Origin: Methylotenera versatilis 79 | Lineage (GTDB): Bacteria > Pseudomonadota > Gammaproteobacteria > Burkholderiales > Methylophilaceae | DNA: 64,000 nucleotides | NCBI RefSeq assembly: GCF_000384375.1 | Contig: NZ_ARVX01000001.1 | Location: 372,001 to 436,000 of the forward strand | Direction of reading: 5' to 3' | In this document: positions 15,600 to 24,771 of the stretch, one piece after another | Numbering within the stretch: the first letter of the stretch is position 1 | Layout: each line of letters begins with the position of its first letter | Made by a program: the position numbers and the translations under genes | The notes under the pieces: generated by a model | What the model was told of the DNA's origin: nothing | What the model saw: only the letters and a program-made list of their open reading frames with translations | Database searches by the model: none

Positions 15600-17192
15600 T
15601 TACTTAATAGTAGGTTGCTCAGTAAAGCTATGATATGGAGGTGGTGAAGATAGTGTCCACTCTAAACCCTCTGCACCTTCCCACACTCTGTCAGTCGCTT
15701 TTTTTCCACCCTTTACGCACTTGATAATCACGTAAACAAACAACAACTGTGAGAAACCTAAGGCGAATGCTGAGATTGAAGAAATCATGTTGAACTCAGC
15801 AAACTGTAACGCATAGTCTGGAATACGACGTGGCATACCTGCCAAACCTACAAAGAATTGTGGGATAAATGTAAGGTTAAATGAAATTGCAGTTAACCAG
15901 AAATGCCATTTACCCAATTTTTCATCATACATATTGCCGGTCATTTTTGGCAACCAATAGTACACACCAGCCATAATACCCATGATGCCACCAGCAAATA
16001 ACGTGTAGTGGAAATGCGCTACAACGAAATAACTATTATGGTATTGCGCATCGGCAGCAACGTCAGCCAACACTAAACCAGTAAGGCCACCAATACCGAA
16101 CAAGATAATCCAACCTACTGCAAATAGCATAGGTGTCTCAAAGCTCATTGAGCCTTTCCACATGGTTTTAATCCAGCAGAAAAATAACACCGCTAATGGG
16201 AGTGAAATTGCCATCGTGCTATACATAAAGTAAAGCAAAGCTGGAACTGGCATACCTGCAGTAAAGAAGTGATGCGCCCAAACAACCACAGCTAAAGCAC
16301 CAATCGCCCATAGTGAATACACTTGTGCTTTGTAACCGTACATTGGTTTACGTGAGAATGTTTGTAGAATTTGTGGAATGAAACCCCATACTGGCAGTAA
16401 CAAAATATACACTTCTGGGTGACCAAAGAACCAGAATAAATGTTGGAACATGATTGGGTCACCACCACCAGCAGCATCAAAGAAATGCGTACCGAAGTGA
16501 CGATCTGTTAACAACATTGTTACCGCACCAGCTAAAACAGGAATAGTCGCAACCAATAAGAATGCAGTAATTAACCAGCCCCATGCAAACATTGGCATTT
16601 TCATTAATGTCATACCAGGTGCACGCATATTGAACAATGTCACAATAATGTTAATTGAACCCATTACTGAAGAAATACCCAACAAGTGAACGGCAAAAAT
16701 CGCGAAGTCTACGCCAATACCACCTTGCACTGATAGTGGCGGGTAGAATGTCCATCCCGTTGCTAATGCGCCATCACCAATACCAAATAAAGCCAATGTA
16801 AATGGTAATGTGAGTAAGATAGCCGAAGGCGGTAGTAGCCAAAAACCCCAGTTATTTAGACGCGGCAAAGCCATATCTGGCGCACCAATTTGCAATGGAA
16901 TCATCCAGTTTGCAAAACCTGTTGCAGCTGGCATCAGTGCTGCGAAAATCATAATTAGTGCATGCACACCAATTAACTGATTAAAAAAGTCTGGATTCAT
17001 CAACTGCAAACCTGGTTTAAACAATTCAGCACGAATGCCTAAAATCATCGAACCACCGACTAAAAACATCACTAATGAAAAAGTCAGATACATCGTACCG
17101 ATATCTTTATGATTGGTGGTTGTCAGCCAACGCATAATGCCGGTCGGATGATCTTGATGCTCTTCGTGATTTGCTACCGTTGTTGTACTCAT
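15600..17192 (-). CDS. coxA: cytochrome c oxidase subunit I (aa3 type)
   Basis: The 530-residue protein has twelve predicted helices and the invariant heme-copper oxidase motifs. These are the low-spin heme His region IGVHALIMIF, the CuB/cross-link segment FWFFGHPEVYILLLP with the proton-channel Glu, the pair of CuB histidines WAHHFFTAG, and YFVVAHFHYTLF carrying the high- and low-spin heme ligands. It reduces oxygen to water at the heme a3-CuB centre. The gene follows coxB by 73 bases, has a GGAG ribosome-binding site (AGGAGAG in the minus strand) before its ATG, and is followed by a terminator. Confidence 0.98.
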   Translation of the reverse strand: MSTTTVANHEEHQDHPTGIMRWLTTTNHKDIGTMYLTFSLVMFLVGGSMILGIRAELFKPGLQLMNPDFFNQLIGVHALIMIFAALMPAATGFANWMIPLQIGAPDMALPRLNNWGFWLLPPSAILLTLPFTLALFGIGDGALATGWTFYPPLSVQGGIGVDFAIFAVHLLGISSVMGSINIIVTLFNMRAPGMTLMKMPMFAWGWLITAFLLVATIPVLAGAVTMLLTDRHFGTHFFDAAGGGDPIMFQHLFWFFGHPEVYILLLPVWGFIPQILQTFSRKPMYGYKAQVYSLWAIGALAVVVWAHHFFTAGMPVPALLYFMYSTMAISLPLAVLFFCWIKTMWKGSMSFETPMLFAVGWIILFGIGGLTGLVLADVAADAQYHNSYFVVAHFHYTLFAGGIMGIMAGVYYWLPKMTGNMYDEKLGKWHFWLTAISFNLTFIPQFFVGLAGMPRRIPDYALQFAEFNMISSISAFALGFSQLLFVYVIIKCVKGGKKATDRVWEGAEGLEWTLSSPPPYHSFTEQPTIK

Positions 17193-17265
17193 AGCGCTCT
17201 CCTGATTACTTTTATTTCAAACAAAAATAAATTACAAATATTGATTCAATTGATATTGATTTTAA

Positions 17266-18432
17266 TTATTGTCTTGCCGCTTTAACTTGTGCTGGCTGAA
17301 TAATCGGGTCTACGCTCGCGGCATTACCTAGTGCTTGACGCTCATAGGTTATGACAGCGGCAATTTCATTGTCGTTCAATGTTGCTTTCCAAGCTGGCAT
17401 AACACCTTTACCATTAAGCAAACGATCCAGATGACCATCTTTTAAATATTTACCGTCTGGGCCAAATATTGGGGCAAGGGCAATTTTACTACCGGTTATT
17501 GCTGGGAAAGCAGGTGGAAGACCTGCACCGCTTACTTGGTGACATACTGCACAGTTTTTCTCGTAAACACCTTTACCCTGCGCAACTAAATCATCTTTAG
17601 TCATTTCTTTAATCTCGCCGGCTTTAGCAATCTCTGCTTTTTTAGCAGCTACCCATACTTTATATTCAGCCATTGGCACAGCATCTACAACAACAGGCAT
17701 GTAACCATGGCCTTTGCCGCATAGCTCTTTACATTGTCCGCGATAGGTACCCGCTTTATCCACCTGCACCCATGTTTCACGAATAAAGCCTGGAACCGCT
17801 ACACGTGATGAACCGAATTGTGGCACCCACCAGTTGTGCAATACATCTGATGCGGTCATTAAAATACGTACTTTTTCGCCAACAGGTAATACTAAGTGGT
17901 TATCCACTTCTAACAAATAGTGCTCGCCTTTTTCAGCAGCATTATGTTGTTGGTCTGATGTAGTCGTTAAGTTACTGACAAACTTGATGCCTTGTGCATC
18001 ACCATCTAAATATTCATATTGCCAACGCCATTGCGAACCAGTCACTTTAATGACCATTGTCGCTTTATCGCGCGTATCTTCCATCATCACCACACTGTGA
18101 TAAGCAGGAATACCCATAATCACAAAGTCGATCAGTAATAAGATAACAAACGGAACCAATACCCAGAAGATTTCTACTACTGTAGAAGGTGCTTTATCAG
18201 CAACAGCCTTATAGCCTTTATCTTTACGATGCGCAAAAATAGAGTAAATCATAATAGCCAGCACAATCACGAATATAATCATCGTAATCAGCATGAATTT
18301 ATTATGAACGTGTAAGGTATCTAATGCCATCGGCGTGACTGGCTCTGGGAAATTCCAACTGTAATCAGCAAAAGCATTGAGCGAGCTAAGCATTGCTGCC
18401 AAACCTAACCCAATTTTTTTTAAAACTTGCAT
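17266..18432 (-). CDS. coxB: cytochrome c oxidase subunit II fused to cytochrome c (caa3 type)
   Basis: The 388-residue protein has a signal peptide, two transmembrane helices (about residues 40-65 and 85-105) and the CuA domain with the full binding motif CKELCGKGHGYM near residue 220. A class I cytochrome c domain follows with heme motif CAVCH near residue 300 (KNCAVCHQVSGAG). The fusion means the oxidase carries its own electron-entry heme, as in caa3 oxidases. The ATG at 18432 has GGAG six bases upstream. A TTG four codons earlier (18444) overlaps that ribosome-binding site, so I rejected it. Residues near the C-terminus (MPAWKATLNDNEIA) carry the heme Met ligand. Confidence 0.96.
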   Translation of the reverse strand: MQVLKKIGLGLAAMLSSLNAFADYSWNFPEPVTPMALDTLHVHNKFMLITMIIFVIVLAIMIYSIFAHRKDKGYKAVADKAPSTVVEIFWVLVPFVILLLIDFVIMGIPAYHSVVMMEDTRDKATMVIKVTGSQWRWQYEYLDGDAQGIKFVSNLTTTSDQQHNAAEKGEHYLLEVDNHLVLPVGEKVRILMTASDVLHNWWVPQFGSSRVAVPGFIRETWVQVDKAGTYRGQCKELCGKGHGYMPVVVDAVPMAEYKVWVAAKKAEIAKAGEIKEMTKDDLVAQGKGVYEKNCAVCHQVSGAGLPPAFPAITGSKIALAPIFGPDGKYLKDGHLDRLLNGKGVMPAWKATLNDNEIAAVITYERQALGNAASVDPIIQPAQVKAARQ

Positions 18433-18462
18433 AAACCACTCCAAGACGAATTAATAAATAAT

Positions 18463-18939
18463 CTAATTAATACTTTTTAATTTTTGTTTAAGCTCGTGTG
18501 CTAATGCCACGCGTTGCTCATCATTTATAAAATGCTTACCAAACTCAACTTCCTTACCATGTGAGCTGATAAATAGTGCATTTTTACTCACAATACCTTT
18601 GCCGCCAACAATATTACGCACATTGACTTGCGTCCAATACCGCTGAAACTCGGTTACGCTCGTTTCTCTAAAATTTCTTTTTTCTACAATTATTCTGTCA
18701 TCTTCAATAGCAATACTTTCAAAATCGCCAGAGTGTAGATAAACATAGTAAAACGCATATGCAAATGCTGCCAATTCCAGCCCAGCGAACGGCAGCACTA
18801 ACCACGCCCCAACATGCACGAAACCAAGCGCAACTACAAATGCAATAATCGCCAACACCACCATCAGCTTTAAACTGTTTTCGGGCGAAAGCGAATTATT
18901 GGGTCTTGCAATAATCTTACAATCCATTACTGATAACAT
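18463..18939 (-). CDS. DUF2244 domain membrane protein
   Basis: The 158-residue protein has two adjacent hydrophobic helices (about residues 27-45 and 48-68), then a soluble C-terminal domain with the segments IEDDRIIVEKR and QRYWTQVNV, and a GKEVEFGKHFINDEQR stretch typical of DUF2244. Members are often encoded immediately upstream of coxB in Proteobacteria, as here (30 bases upstream and the same strand). Its function is unknown; association with oxidase assembly is inferred from position. A second ATG at codon 5 (18927) is an alternative start. Confidence 0.85.
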   Translation of the reverse strand: MLSVMDCKIIARPNNSLSPENSLKLMVVLAIIAFVVALGFVHVGAWLVLPFAGLELAAFAYAFYYVYLHSGDFESIAIEDDRIIVEKRNFRETSVTEFQRYWTQVNVRNIVGGKGIVSKNALFISSHGKEVEFGKHFINDEQRVALAHELKQKLKSIN

Positions 18940-19121
18940 TATTAATTCGGAGATTTAAATTCTCAAGCCTTATAAAATACTGTTCAATCAATGACTGTTA
19001 CATCTTGTTACAAGTTTAATATCCAGCTTACCTCACGCTCAATATAAGCTGTTGCAATCTAAGCTAATCTTGTAGTCAAATCAGTGGCTTTAATCACTGT
19101 TAATTTAAAGATTATTTAAAT

Positions 19122-19208
19122 TGGTGCCGGGAGGGGGAATCGAACCCCCACGTTGTCGCCAACGCGGGATTTTGAGTCCCGTGCGTCTACCAATTCCGCC
19201 ATCCCGGC
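19122..19208 (-). tRNA. tRNA-Leu (anticodon CAA)
   Basis: The 87-base class II tRNA has acceptor GCCGGGA paired with TCCCGGC, a D arm with GGCGGAATTGGTAGACGC, anticodon stem CGGGA/TCCCG with loop CTCAAAA (anticodon CAA), a long variable arm (GTTGGCGACAAC) and T arm GGGGGTTCGATTCCCCC. CCA is encoded (19122-19124). It is divergent from queA, whose -10 box begins seven bases from its 5' end. Confidence 0.96.
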
Positions 19209-19214
19209 ATGAGG

Positions 19215-19220
19215 TATAAT
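19215..19220 (+). promoter_or_regulatory. -10 box of queA
   Basis: A consensus TATAAT lies 33 bases upstream of the queA ATG at 19254. It falls between the divergent tRNA-Leu 5' end and queA, and shows that the in-frame ATG at 19209 precedes the transcript start. The -35 region (near ATTCCG inside the tRNA gene) is weak. Confidence 0.6.
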
Positions 19221-19253
19221 GTCAACTTCATTATTATAACAAGTTTTTCGGCA

Positions 19254-20309
19254 ATGCGAACCCAAGATTTTGACTTTTATTTACCTGATTCACTGATTGC
19301 ACAACACCCTTCAAGCAAACGTAATGCTAGTAAACTACTTTATTTAAATAGTCAACCCAAGGTTATAGGTGACGAATTAGTCAGTCAAATAAGTGACCAA
19401 TTATTTGTAGATTTACCCAATTTTTTATCGGCTGGCGACTTGTTGGTTTTTAACGACACTCGCGTCATTAAAGCACGGCTATTCGGCATTAAAACAAGTG
19501 GCGGTCAAGTCGAAGTTTTAATCGAGCGCGTATTAGATAGCCATCATGCATTAGCGCACGTACGTGCATCGCGCGCGCCAAAAGCGGGAAACACACTAAG
19601 ATTAGCCGATGCATTTGATGCGAAAGTCATTGGTCGTGAGGATGATTTATTTCATCTGGAATTTTTGGGTGATATTGGCATATTCGATTTATTAGAACGT
19701 TATGGCGCCCTGCCATTGCCACCTTATATTACGCATGATGCAGACGCCGAAGACGATGCGCGTTACCAAACGGTTTACGCCAAACATGCCGGCGCTGTTG
19801 CTGCACCAACCGCTGGCTTACATTTTGATGAAGACATGTTAAAAATACTGGCAGCAAAAGGTGTTGGTATCGCGTATGTCACCTTACATGTCGGCGCTGG
19901 CACATTTCAACCCGTGCGTGTAGATGAAATCAAAGACCACAAAATGCATAGTGAGATTTATCATATTTCTGCTGAAACGATAGCAGCGATTGAAGCAACC
20001 AAATCAGTTGGCCGACAAGTAATTGCCGTCGGCACAACCAGTTTGCGCGCACTAGAAAGCGCAGCCTTAAACGGGACGCTGAAGGCAGGCAGCGCTGAAA
20101 CCGCTATCTTTATTACACCAGGCTTTGAATTTAAAGTGATTGACAAATTACTCACCAACTTTCATTTACCTAAAAGCACGCTACTCATGTTAGTGTCAGC
20201 TTTTGCAGGATTTGCAGCGATGAAGCAAGCTTATGCGCATGCAATTGAAAAACAATATCGATTTTTTAGTTATGGTGATGCAATGCTAATTGAAAAAGCC
20301 AAGCTGTAA
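19254..20309 (+). CDS. queA: S-adenosylmethionine:tRNA ribosyltransferase-isomerase
   Basis: The 351-residue protein matches QueA throughout. It begins [19 protein letters not shown] and has the segments [52 protein letters not shown] and a C-terminal [17 protein letters not shown]. It transfers the ribosyl moiety of SAM to 7-aminomethyl-7-deazaguanine in tRNA, forming epoxyqueuosine. The start at 19254 gives the normal family length and lies downstream of the TATAAT box; an upstream ATG at 19209 is not usable. The tgt gene that often follows queA is not present here. Confidence 0.97.
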   Translation: MRTQDFDFYLPDSLIAQHPSSKRNASKLLYLNSQPKVIGDELVSQISDQLFVDLPNFLSAGDLLVFNDTRVIKARLFGIKTSGGQVEVLIERVLDSHHALAHVRASRAPKAGNTLRLADAFDAKVIGREDDLFHLEFLGDIGIFDLLERYGALPLPPYITHDADAEDDARYQTVYAKHAGAVAAPTAGLHFDEDMLKILAAKGVGIAYVTLHVGAGTFQPVRVDEIKDHKMHSEIYHISAETIAAIEATKSVGRQVIAVGTTSLRALESAALNGTLKAGSAETAIFITPGFEFKVIDKLLTNFHLPKSTLLMLVSAFAGFAAMKQAYAHAIEKQYRFFSYGDAMLIEKAKL

Positions 20310-20493
20310 TTAAAGTTACTGTTATTAAAAACTTCATTAAAATTAAGGTTAACTAAAAAATCCAGTCAAAATCCGCGTTGAACTAGTCAGTGAACACAAA
20401 CACTAAAGCTTGCGTTCCATTAAGATGTTTATTTTTTGTATGCCTTATAGCTAGTTTGCATTAACGTATTCACCCAAGAAAGTTAACTCATTT

Positions 20494-21375
20494 ATGTCTT
20501 TAATCAAACCAATTCTAATTAGCTCACTAGTGTTATCTAGCCTTTTATCAGCCAGCACGCTGATGGCAGAAGTGCTACCAGAAGCACTTGTGGTGATTAA
20601 AATTCCACTGGCAAAAAAACCGACAACGCGCCCGATGACAGTTGCTTACGTGCCAAGCGTGAAACATTATTACATTGCAGATGGCGGATTAGCACCATTA
20701 GCCACTGAATATGAAGCGGCAGTATCAAAATCGCAGATTCATGCCTACGATGAAGCTGGCAAATATGTCAATTCAAGCAAACCTGGCTACGACAATCGCT
20801 CTATTTATTACAACCCAAATACAGGCAAGCTGGAAACGATTACCTACAACGTATCCAGTGACGTTGGCTTTGCGCCGAATACAGGCATTTTCGCGATTCA
20901 CTTATCTGAAACGGGGGAGGTAAAGAATACCTCTGATGAGCTATCTCTATTTAACCCAGCATTTGGTGATGCTGGCACCATGCCAAGTTTTGACGCAGAG
21001 AATAATCGCTATTTCGCCAAGCAAGAACGTGGTAATAAAGTATTTATTGTCGACCCGAAAAAACGTGAAAAAATTGGCGAAATTGCATTAGATTTTACTA
21101 AAGCAGGCGTTTTGCATGATGATATTAGTGATCACTATGTGGCTTACACTGGTGTAAAAGGTGAAGAGTTATTGCTGTTGGATGTGGATCACAAAGCCGC
21201 ATTGATTTTTGACTTAACTGGAAAATTTGTTGCAAAAAGTGATTTGCCTAAAGACATGAAACTACGTTCACAAAATCACTTTAATGGTTTGGGTTATACC
21301 AATGATTTATTATTTGTGTATCACGAAAACGAAGGTGAATTTGGCACTTATTACGGTTTTAAAGTGGTTAAGTAA
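20494..21375 (+). CDS. exported protein of unknown function, beta-propeller-like
   Basis: I do not recognise a family. The 293-residue product has a Sec signal peptide (about residues 1-25, cleavage probably after ASTLMA). The mature part has a repeating pattern of short beta-strand motifs such as VAYVPSVKHYYIAD, IHAYDEAGKYV, GYDNRSIYYNPNTGKLETI and VFIVDPKKREKIGEIALD. This resembles NHL/YVTN-type propeller repeats in which protein or log-like values are read around the ring. There are no cysteines in the mature protein and no membrane segment. It stands alone between queA and a convergent DUF1097 gene, with a strong terminator downstream. A periplasmic binding or scaffold role is possible but not established. 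Confidence 0.75.
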   Translation: MSLIKPILISSLVLSSLLSASTLMAEVLPEALVVIKIPLAKKPTTRPMTVAYVPSVKHYYIADGGLAPLATEYEAAVSKSQIHAYDEAGKYVNSSKPGYDNRSIYYNPNTGKLETITYNVSSDVGFAPNTGIFAIHLSETGEVKNTSDELSLFNPAFGDAGTMPSFDAENNRYFAKQERGNKVFIVDPKKREKIGEIALDFTKAGVLHDDISDHYVAYTGVKGEELLLLDVDHKAALIFDLTGKFVAKSDLPKDMKLRSQNHFNGLGYTNDLLFVYHENEGEFGTYYGFKVVK

Positions 21376-21402
21376 TCTAATTAGATATTAGATTTAGGCA
21401 TC

Positions 21403-21437
21403 AAAAAAAACCGCATACTAGATGCGGTTTTTTTATT
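21403..21437. terminator. intrinsic terminator, probably bidirectional
   Basis: AAACCGCATCTAGTATGCGGTTT in hairpin form (AACCGCAT 21409-21416 pairing with ATGCGGTT 21422-21429) is flanked by eight As and seven Ts. It lies between the convergent exported-protein gene and the DUF1097 gene and can serve both. Confidence 0.85.
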
Positions 21438-21469
21438 TTAAATACTTAAATTTTACTTTTACTTAGCAT

Positions 21470-21973
21470 TTATTTTCCTAGCGCGCCTGCTAATTTGCCA
21501 GAAGCCGCACCGAATAAAGCACCTAATACAACAGAAATAATGACTAATATCACAGGATTAGTCAGATTCAACGCTGTTGCATTAGCTGCCGTACTGGCTG
21601 TTAATGCTAAACCAGCGGTTGCAGCGTAACCGTAAACATTAGCTGGCACCACAGAAAGCAAATTGCAGCCGGCAACGATTACTAGTAGAAACACAGTTAC
21701 TGCAATAATAACGGGAGCAGCCAACACGCCTAAAGCACCCAGCAAACCTGAACTCACCAAATATAAAGCAACGCCAGCGATTACCGCACCGTAACTCATG
21801 CCTGCAATAGTTTTTTGCAACGCTGCTGAATCACCTCCTGTATGGAAGTAACAACCCCATGCAATAAAACCAACCCATACTAATGTTGCACTTGCCAACG
21901 GATTTAATGCTAAATACGCCCAAACTCCACCTAAAATTGCGATACTCACTGCCAATGCTGTTAACTTCGACAT
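21470..21973 (-). CDS. DUF1097 inner-membrane protein (YcdZ-like)
   Basis: The 167-residue protein has five to six predicted helices with small residues, and the DUF1097 features WVGFIAWGCYFHTGGDSAALQKT near residues 33-55 and a glycine-rich last helix (VLGALFGAASGKLAGALGK). E. coli YcdZ belongs to this group; its function is unknown, possibly transport-related. A good ribosome-binding site (GGGAGAAA on the minus strand) precedes the ATG. The leader of about 150 bases is rich in inverted repeats with alternative pairings, hinting at regulated expression. It is separate from the lytic transglycosylase gene upstream. Confidence 0.82.
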   Translation of the reverse strand: MSKLTALAVSIAILGGVWAYLALNPLASATLVWVGFIAWGCYFHTGGDSAALQKTIAGMSYGAVIAGVALYLVSSGLLGALGVLAAPVIIAVTVFLLVIVAGCNLLSVVPANVYGYAATAGLALTASTAANATALNLTNPVILVIISVVLGALFGAASGKLAGALGK

Positions 21974-22032
21974 ACTTTTCTCCCTAAATTAAAAGGTAAA
22001 ACTCTTTATAAAATAATGTTTTTGAGTATTAC

Positions 22033-22139
22033 AGCCAATTAACTTAATGACCATACAACAACTTAACAGCGACAACATGACGACGCCTTTAATCGGCTTC
22101 AAACTAATTGGCTAGGCGTAGTCTAGACTTATTGTTGTC
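22033..22139 (-). promoter_or_regulatory. structured leader of the DUF1097 gene with competing stems
   Basis: Reading the minus strand 5' to 3', TGTTGTC-type arms GACAACA (22139-22133) and TGTTGTC (22077-22071) enclose ACGCCT (22119-22114) and AGGCGT (22088-22083). Between the latter lies AGCCAATTA (22113-22105), which is perfectly complementary to TAATTGGCT (22041-22033) further downstream. The second pairing cannot coexist in a simple nested fold with the ACGCCT/AGGCGT stem. A possible promoter (TTGTCA and TAGACT, 18-base spacer) lies within or just before the first arm. A switchable leader is inference. Confidence 0.4.
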
Positions 22140-22240
22140 ATATTGACAAGTTTTTTGTGAATCGCAGCGAATAACTGCTAAATTTTGATGGGATTTTATA
22201 GACGATAAAAAGCGCCAAAAACGCTGTAAAAGTAGACTAG

Positions 22241-22846
22241 CTAAAACTTATTCAGCGGATAGTGCCATTGCTTTTTCCAAGCACCAACCACTAAATTCGG
22301 ATATTGCGGCCGACCCAAACTGCCGTTGTAGCGACCAAGTGCGCGATACAAATCGCCACGCTCTATATCTAAATAATGGCGCAAAATAGTACAGCCATAA
22401 CGCAAATTAAGCCGCAAATGAAATAAATTATGCTCTGGGTTACCAATACTTTTTACCCAAAAAGGCATCACTTGCATATAACCACGTGCGCCTACAGAAG
22501 ACACCGCATATTTTTTAAAGCCACTTTCCACCTGAATTAAACCCATCACCAATTGCGGATCTAAGCCTGCGCGCGTCGCTTCATAATGCACCGATCTTAA
22601 AAAATCTTCACGGTATGCTTGGTCTGGCATGCGCTTTTTCAGGCGTTGTGACATCTCCGCCATCCAAGCCTGACCTTCTGCTTGGCTTGCAAACATTAAC
22701 TTTGGCGCCGCTAAATCACTAATCGATTTTTGCATTACCGCTTTGACTGAGTTAGAAAGCGGTTCTTCTCGCTGATTGCCAGCGAAACTAGTCGAAGTTA
22801 CGCATAAAAAACAAATACTTAACCATAAAAATTGCCTCATTTTCAT
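22241..22846 (-). CDS. lytic transglycosylase (SLT family 1)
   Basis: The 201-residue protein has a Sec signal peptide (about residues 1-22) and a C-terminal goose-lysozyme-like SLT domain. The catalytic Glu107 is in GLIQVESGFKKYAVS, followed by GARGYMQVMPFW, the NLRYGCTILRHYL helix and ALGRYNGSLGRPQYP. It cleaves the MurNAc-GlcNAc bond of peptidoglycan with 1,6-anhydro ring formation. It starts two bases after the proS stop codon and so is co-transcribed with it. It is short compared with Slt70 and resembles the small periplasmic MltE/soluble types. No lipobox is seen, so it is probably soluble. Confidence 0.9.
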   Translation of the reverse strand: MKMRQFLWLSICFLCVTSTSFAGNQREEPLSNSVKAVMQKSISDLAAPKLMFASQAEGQAWMAEMSQRLKKRMPDQAYREDFLRSVHYEATRAGLDPQLVMGLIQVESGFKKYAVSSVGARGYMQVMPFWVKSIGNPEHNLFHLRLNLRYGCTILRHYLDIERGDLYRALGRYNGSLGRPQYPNLVVGAWKKQWHYPLNKF

Positions 22847-22848
22847 GG

Positions 22849-24570
22849 TTAAGTGTTGAGCAAACCACCCAAATGATTCATCACATCATTCAGCGCGATA
22901 TTTTGCGCTTCTGATTGGCTACGCGATTTATATTCCACTTTGCCTTCTGCCAAACCACGATCACCAATCACAATGCGATGCGGAATACCCATTAAGTCAC
23001 TTTCCGCAAACATCACACCTGGGCGTTCACCGCGATCATCCAGCAACACATCAAAGCCTGCTTTTTTGCAATCTGCATATAACTGATTAGCTGTATTTTT
23101 CACCAGCTCACTTTTATCCATGCCAATTGGGCAAATGACTAGCGCAAACGGCGCCATGCTTAATGGAAAAATAATACCTTTTTCATCATTACCTTGCTCA
23201 ATCGCTGCGCCGACAATACGTGACACGCCAATGCCATAACAGCCCATTTCCATCACTTGTGATTGACCGTTTTCATCTAAATATGTTGCGTTCATGGCTT
23301 GTGCGTACTTAGTGCGCAGCTGAAAAATATGCCCAACTTCAATACCACGACACAAACTTAATGTACCTTTTCCATCAGGGCTTGCGTCACCATCGACTAC
23401 ATTCCGAATATCCGCAACCAAACTAGGCTCAGGCAAGTCGCGACCAAAATTAACACCGCTCAAGTGATATTTAGGCTTATTTGCGCCGCAGACAAAATCG
23501 CTCATATTGGCAACGGTTTTATCGGCAATCACAATAACATTCGCAGCTACATTTACTGGGCCGATAAAACCCGGTGGGCAGTTTAAATTGGCACGAATTT
23601 CTTCTTCAGTAGCCAGTCTAAAATCACCCAAAACCTTGCTCGTTTTCACTTCATTTAAACTATGGTCGCCACGTAATAAAGCTAAATAAAACTGTTCAAC
23701 TTCTGTCTCTTTTTTCACCATTAAGGCGATAGACTTAACTGTCTGCTGAACAGTAATACCCAATAATTTCGCTACATCTTCACAGGTGGTTTGTTTTGGC
23801 GTCTCTACTTCGGTTAAGTTTTGGCTAGCCGCAGTTCTAATATTAGCTTCTGGTAAGGCTTCAGCTAATTCCACATTAGCTGCATAATCCGAACTTTCAC
23901 AATATGCCAATGCGTCTTCGCCGCTATCTGCCAACACATGAAACTCTTGCGAACCATCACCACCGATAGCGCCAGAATCGGCTTTTACCGCACGAAACTT
24001 TAACCCTAAACGCGTAAAAACGTTGCTGTAGGCTTGATGCATATCCGCATAAGTTTTGGTTAACGATTCAAAATTAGTATGAAATGAATACGCATCTTTC
24101 ATCATAAATTCGCGTGCGCGCATCACGCCAAAACGCGGGCGGATCTCATCACGGAATTTAGTTTGAATTTGGTAAAAGCTAATCGGTAATTGCTTGTAGC
24201 TGCTGATTTCGCGGCGCGCAATATCGGTAATCACTTCTTCATGTGTTGGGCCAAAACAAAAATCTCTATCATGCCGATCTTTGATTTTTAACATTTGAGG
24301 CCCAAAAACCGCCCAGCGGCCTGTTTCATCCCACAGCTCTTTTGGTTGTACTGCAGGCATTAACAATTCTAGTGCGCCTGCTTTATTCATTTCATCGCGT
24401 ACTATATTCTCCACTTTACGCAATACGCGCAACCCCAGTGGCATCCAGCTATACAGGCCGCTACCCAGCTTTTTAATTAAGCCAGCACGCACCATTAATT
24501 TGTGCGAAATTAGCTCCGCATCTGCTGGAGCTTCTTTTTGGGTGGCAATAAAAAATTGGGATGCGCGCAT
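22849..24570 (-). CDS. proS: prolyl-tRNA synthetase, bacterial type
   Basis: The 573-residue class II synthetase has the expected bacterial architecture. The N-terminal catalytic core contains motif 1 and the segment [11 protein letters not shown] with motif 2 ([22 protein letters not shown]). The YbaK-like editing insertion spans about residues 225-400 ([17 protein letters not shown]). Motif 3 is in [13 protein letters not shown], and the C-terminal anticodon-binding domain has [22 protein letters not shown]. It charges tRNA-Pro. The length equals that of E. coli ProS. It heads a two-gene unit with the lytic transglycosylase. Confidence 0.98.
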   Translation of the reverse strand: MRASQFFIATQKEAPADAELISHKLMVRAGLIKKLGSGLYSWMPLGLRVLRKVENIVRDEMNKAGALELLMPAVQPKELWDETGRWAVFGPQMLKIKDRHDRDFCFGPTHEEVITDIARREISSYKQLPISFYQIQTKFRDEIRPRFGVMRAREFMMKDAYSFHTNFESLTKTYADMHQAYSNVFTRLGLKFRAVKADSGAIGGDGSQEFHVLADSGEDALAYCESSDYAANVELAEALPEANIRTAASQNLTEVETPKQTTCEDVAKLLGITVQQTVKSIALMVKKETEVEQFYLALLRGDHSLNEVKTSKVLGDFRLATEEEIRANLNCPPGFIGPVNVAANVIVIADKTVANMSDFVCGANKPKYHLSGVNFGRDLPEPSLVADIRNVVDGDASPDGKGTLSLCRGIEVGHIFQLRTKYAQAMNATYLDENGQSQVMEMGCYGIGVSRIVGAAIEQGNDEKGIIFPLSMAPFALVICPIGMDKSELVKNTANQLYADCKKAGFDVLLDDRGERPGVMFAESDLMGIPHRIVIGDRGLAEGKVEYKSRSQSEAQNIALNDVMNHLGGLLNT

Positions 24571-24771
24571 GGGAATGATGTGGAATAAAAATTGAAACCG
24601 AATTTTAACGGTAAACGCATAATAAGTCAGTAGCGACTTACTGTTGAGAGACTGAATTGAAAGGTGCTTTTAAATTTGTAGCTGTGTGAGATTAGTCAAT
24701 AATCTGAATATATGTGAGAAGTAATAATTTAAGTGTGAATATTTAAGATGAGATATTTTAATAAAAATGGA

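Noticed and set aside
18433-18444. TTG start for CoxB four codons upstream of the ATG at 18432
   Set aside because: The GGAG ribosome-binding site overlaps these codons and is positioned for the ATG at 18432.
19209-19253. In-frame ATG 15 codons upstream of the usual QueA start
   Set aside because: It lies before the TATAAT box at 19215-19220 and inside the region just after the divergent tRNA; family length supports 19254.
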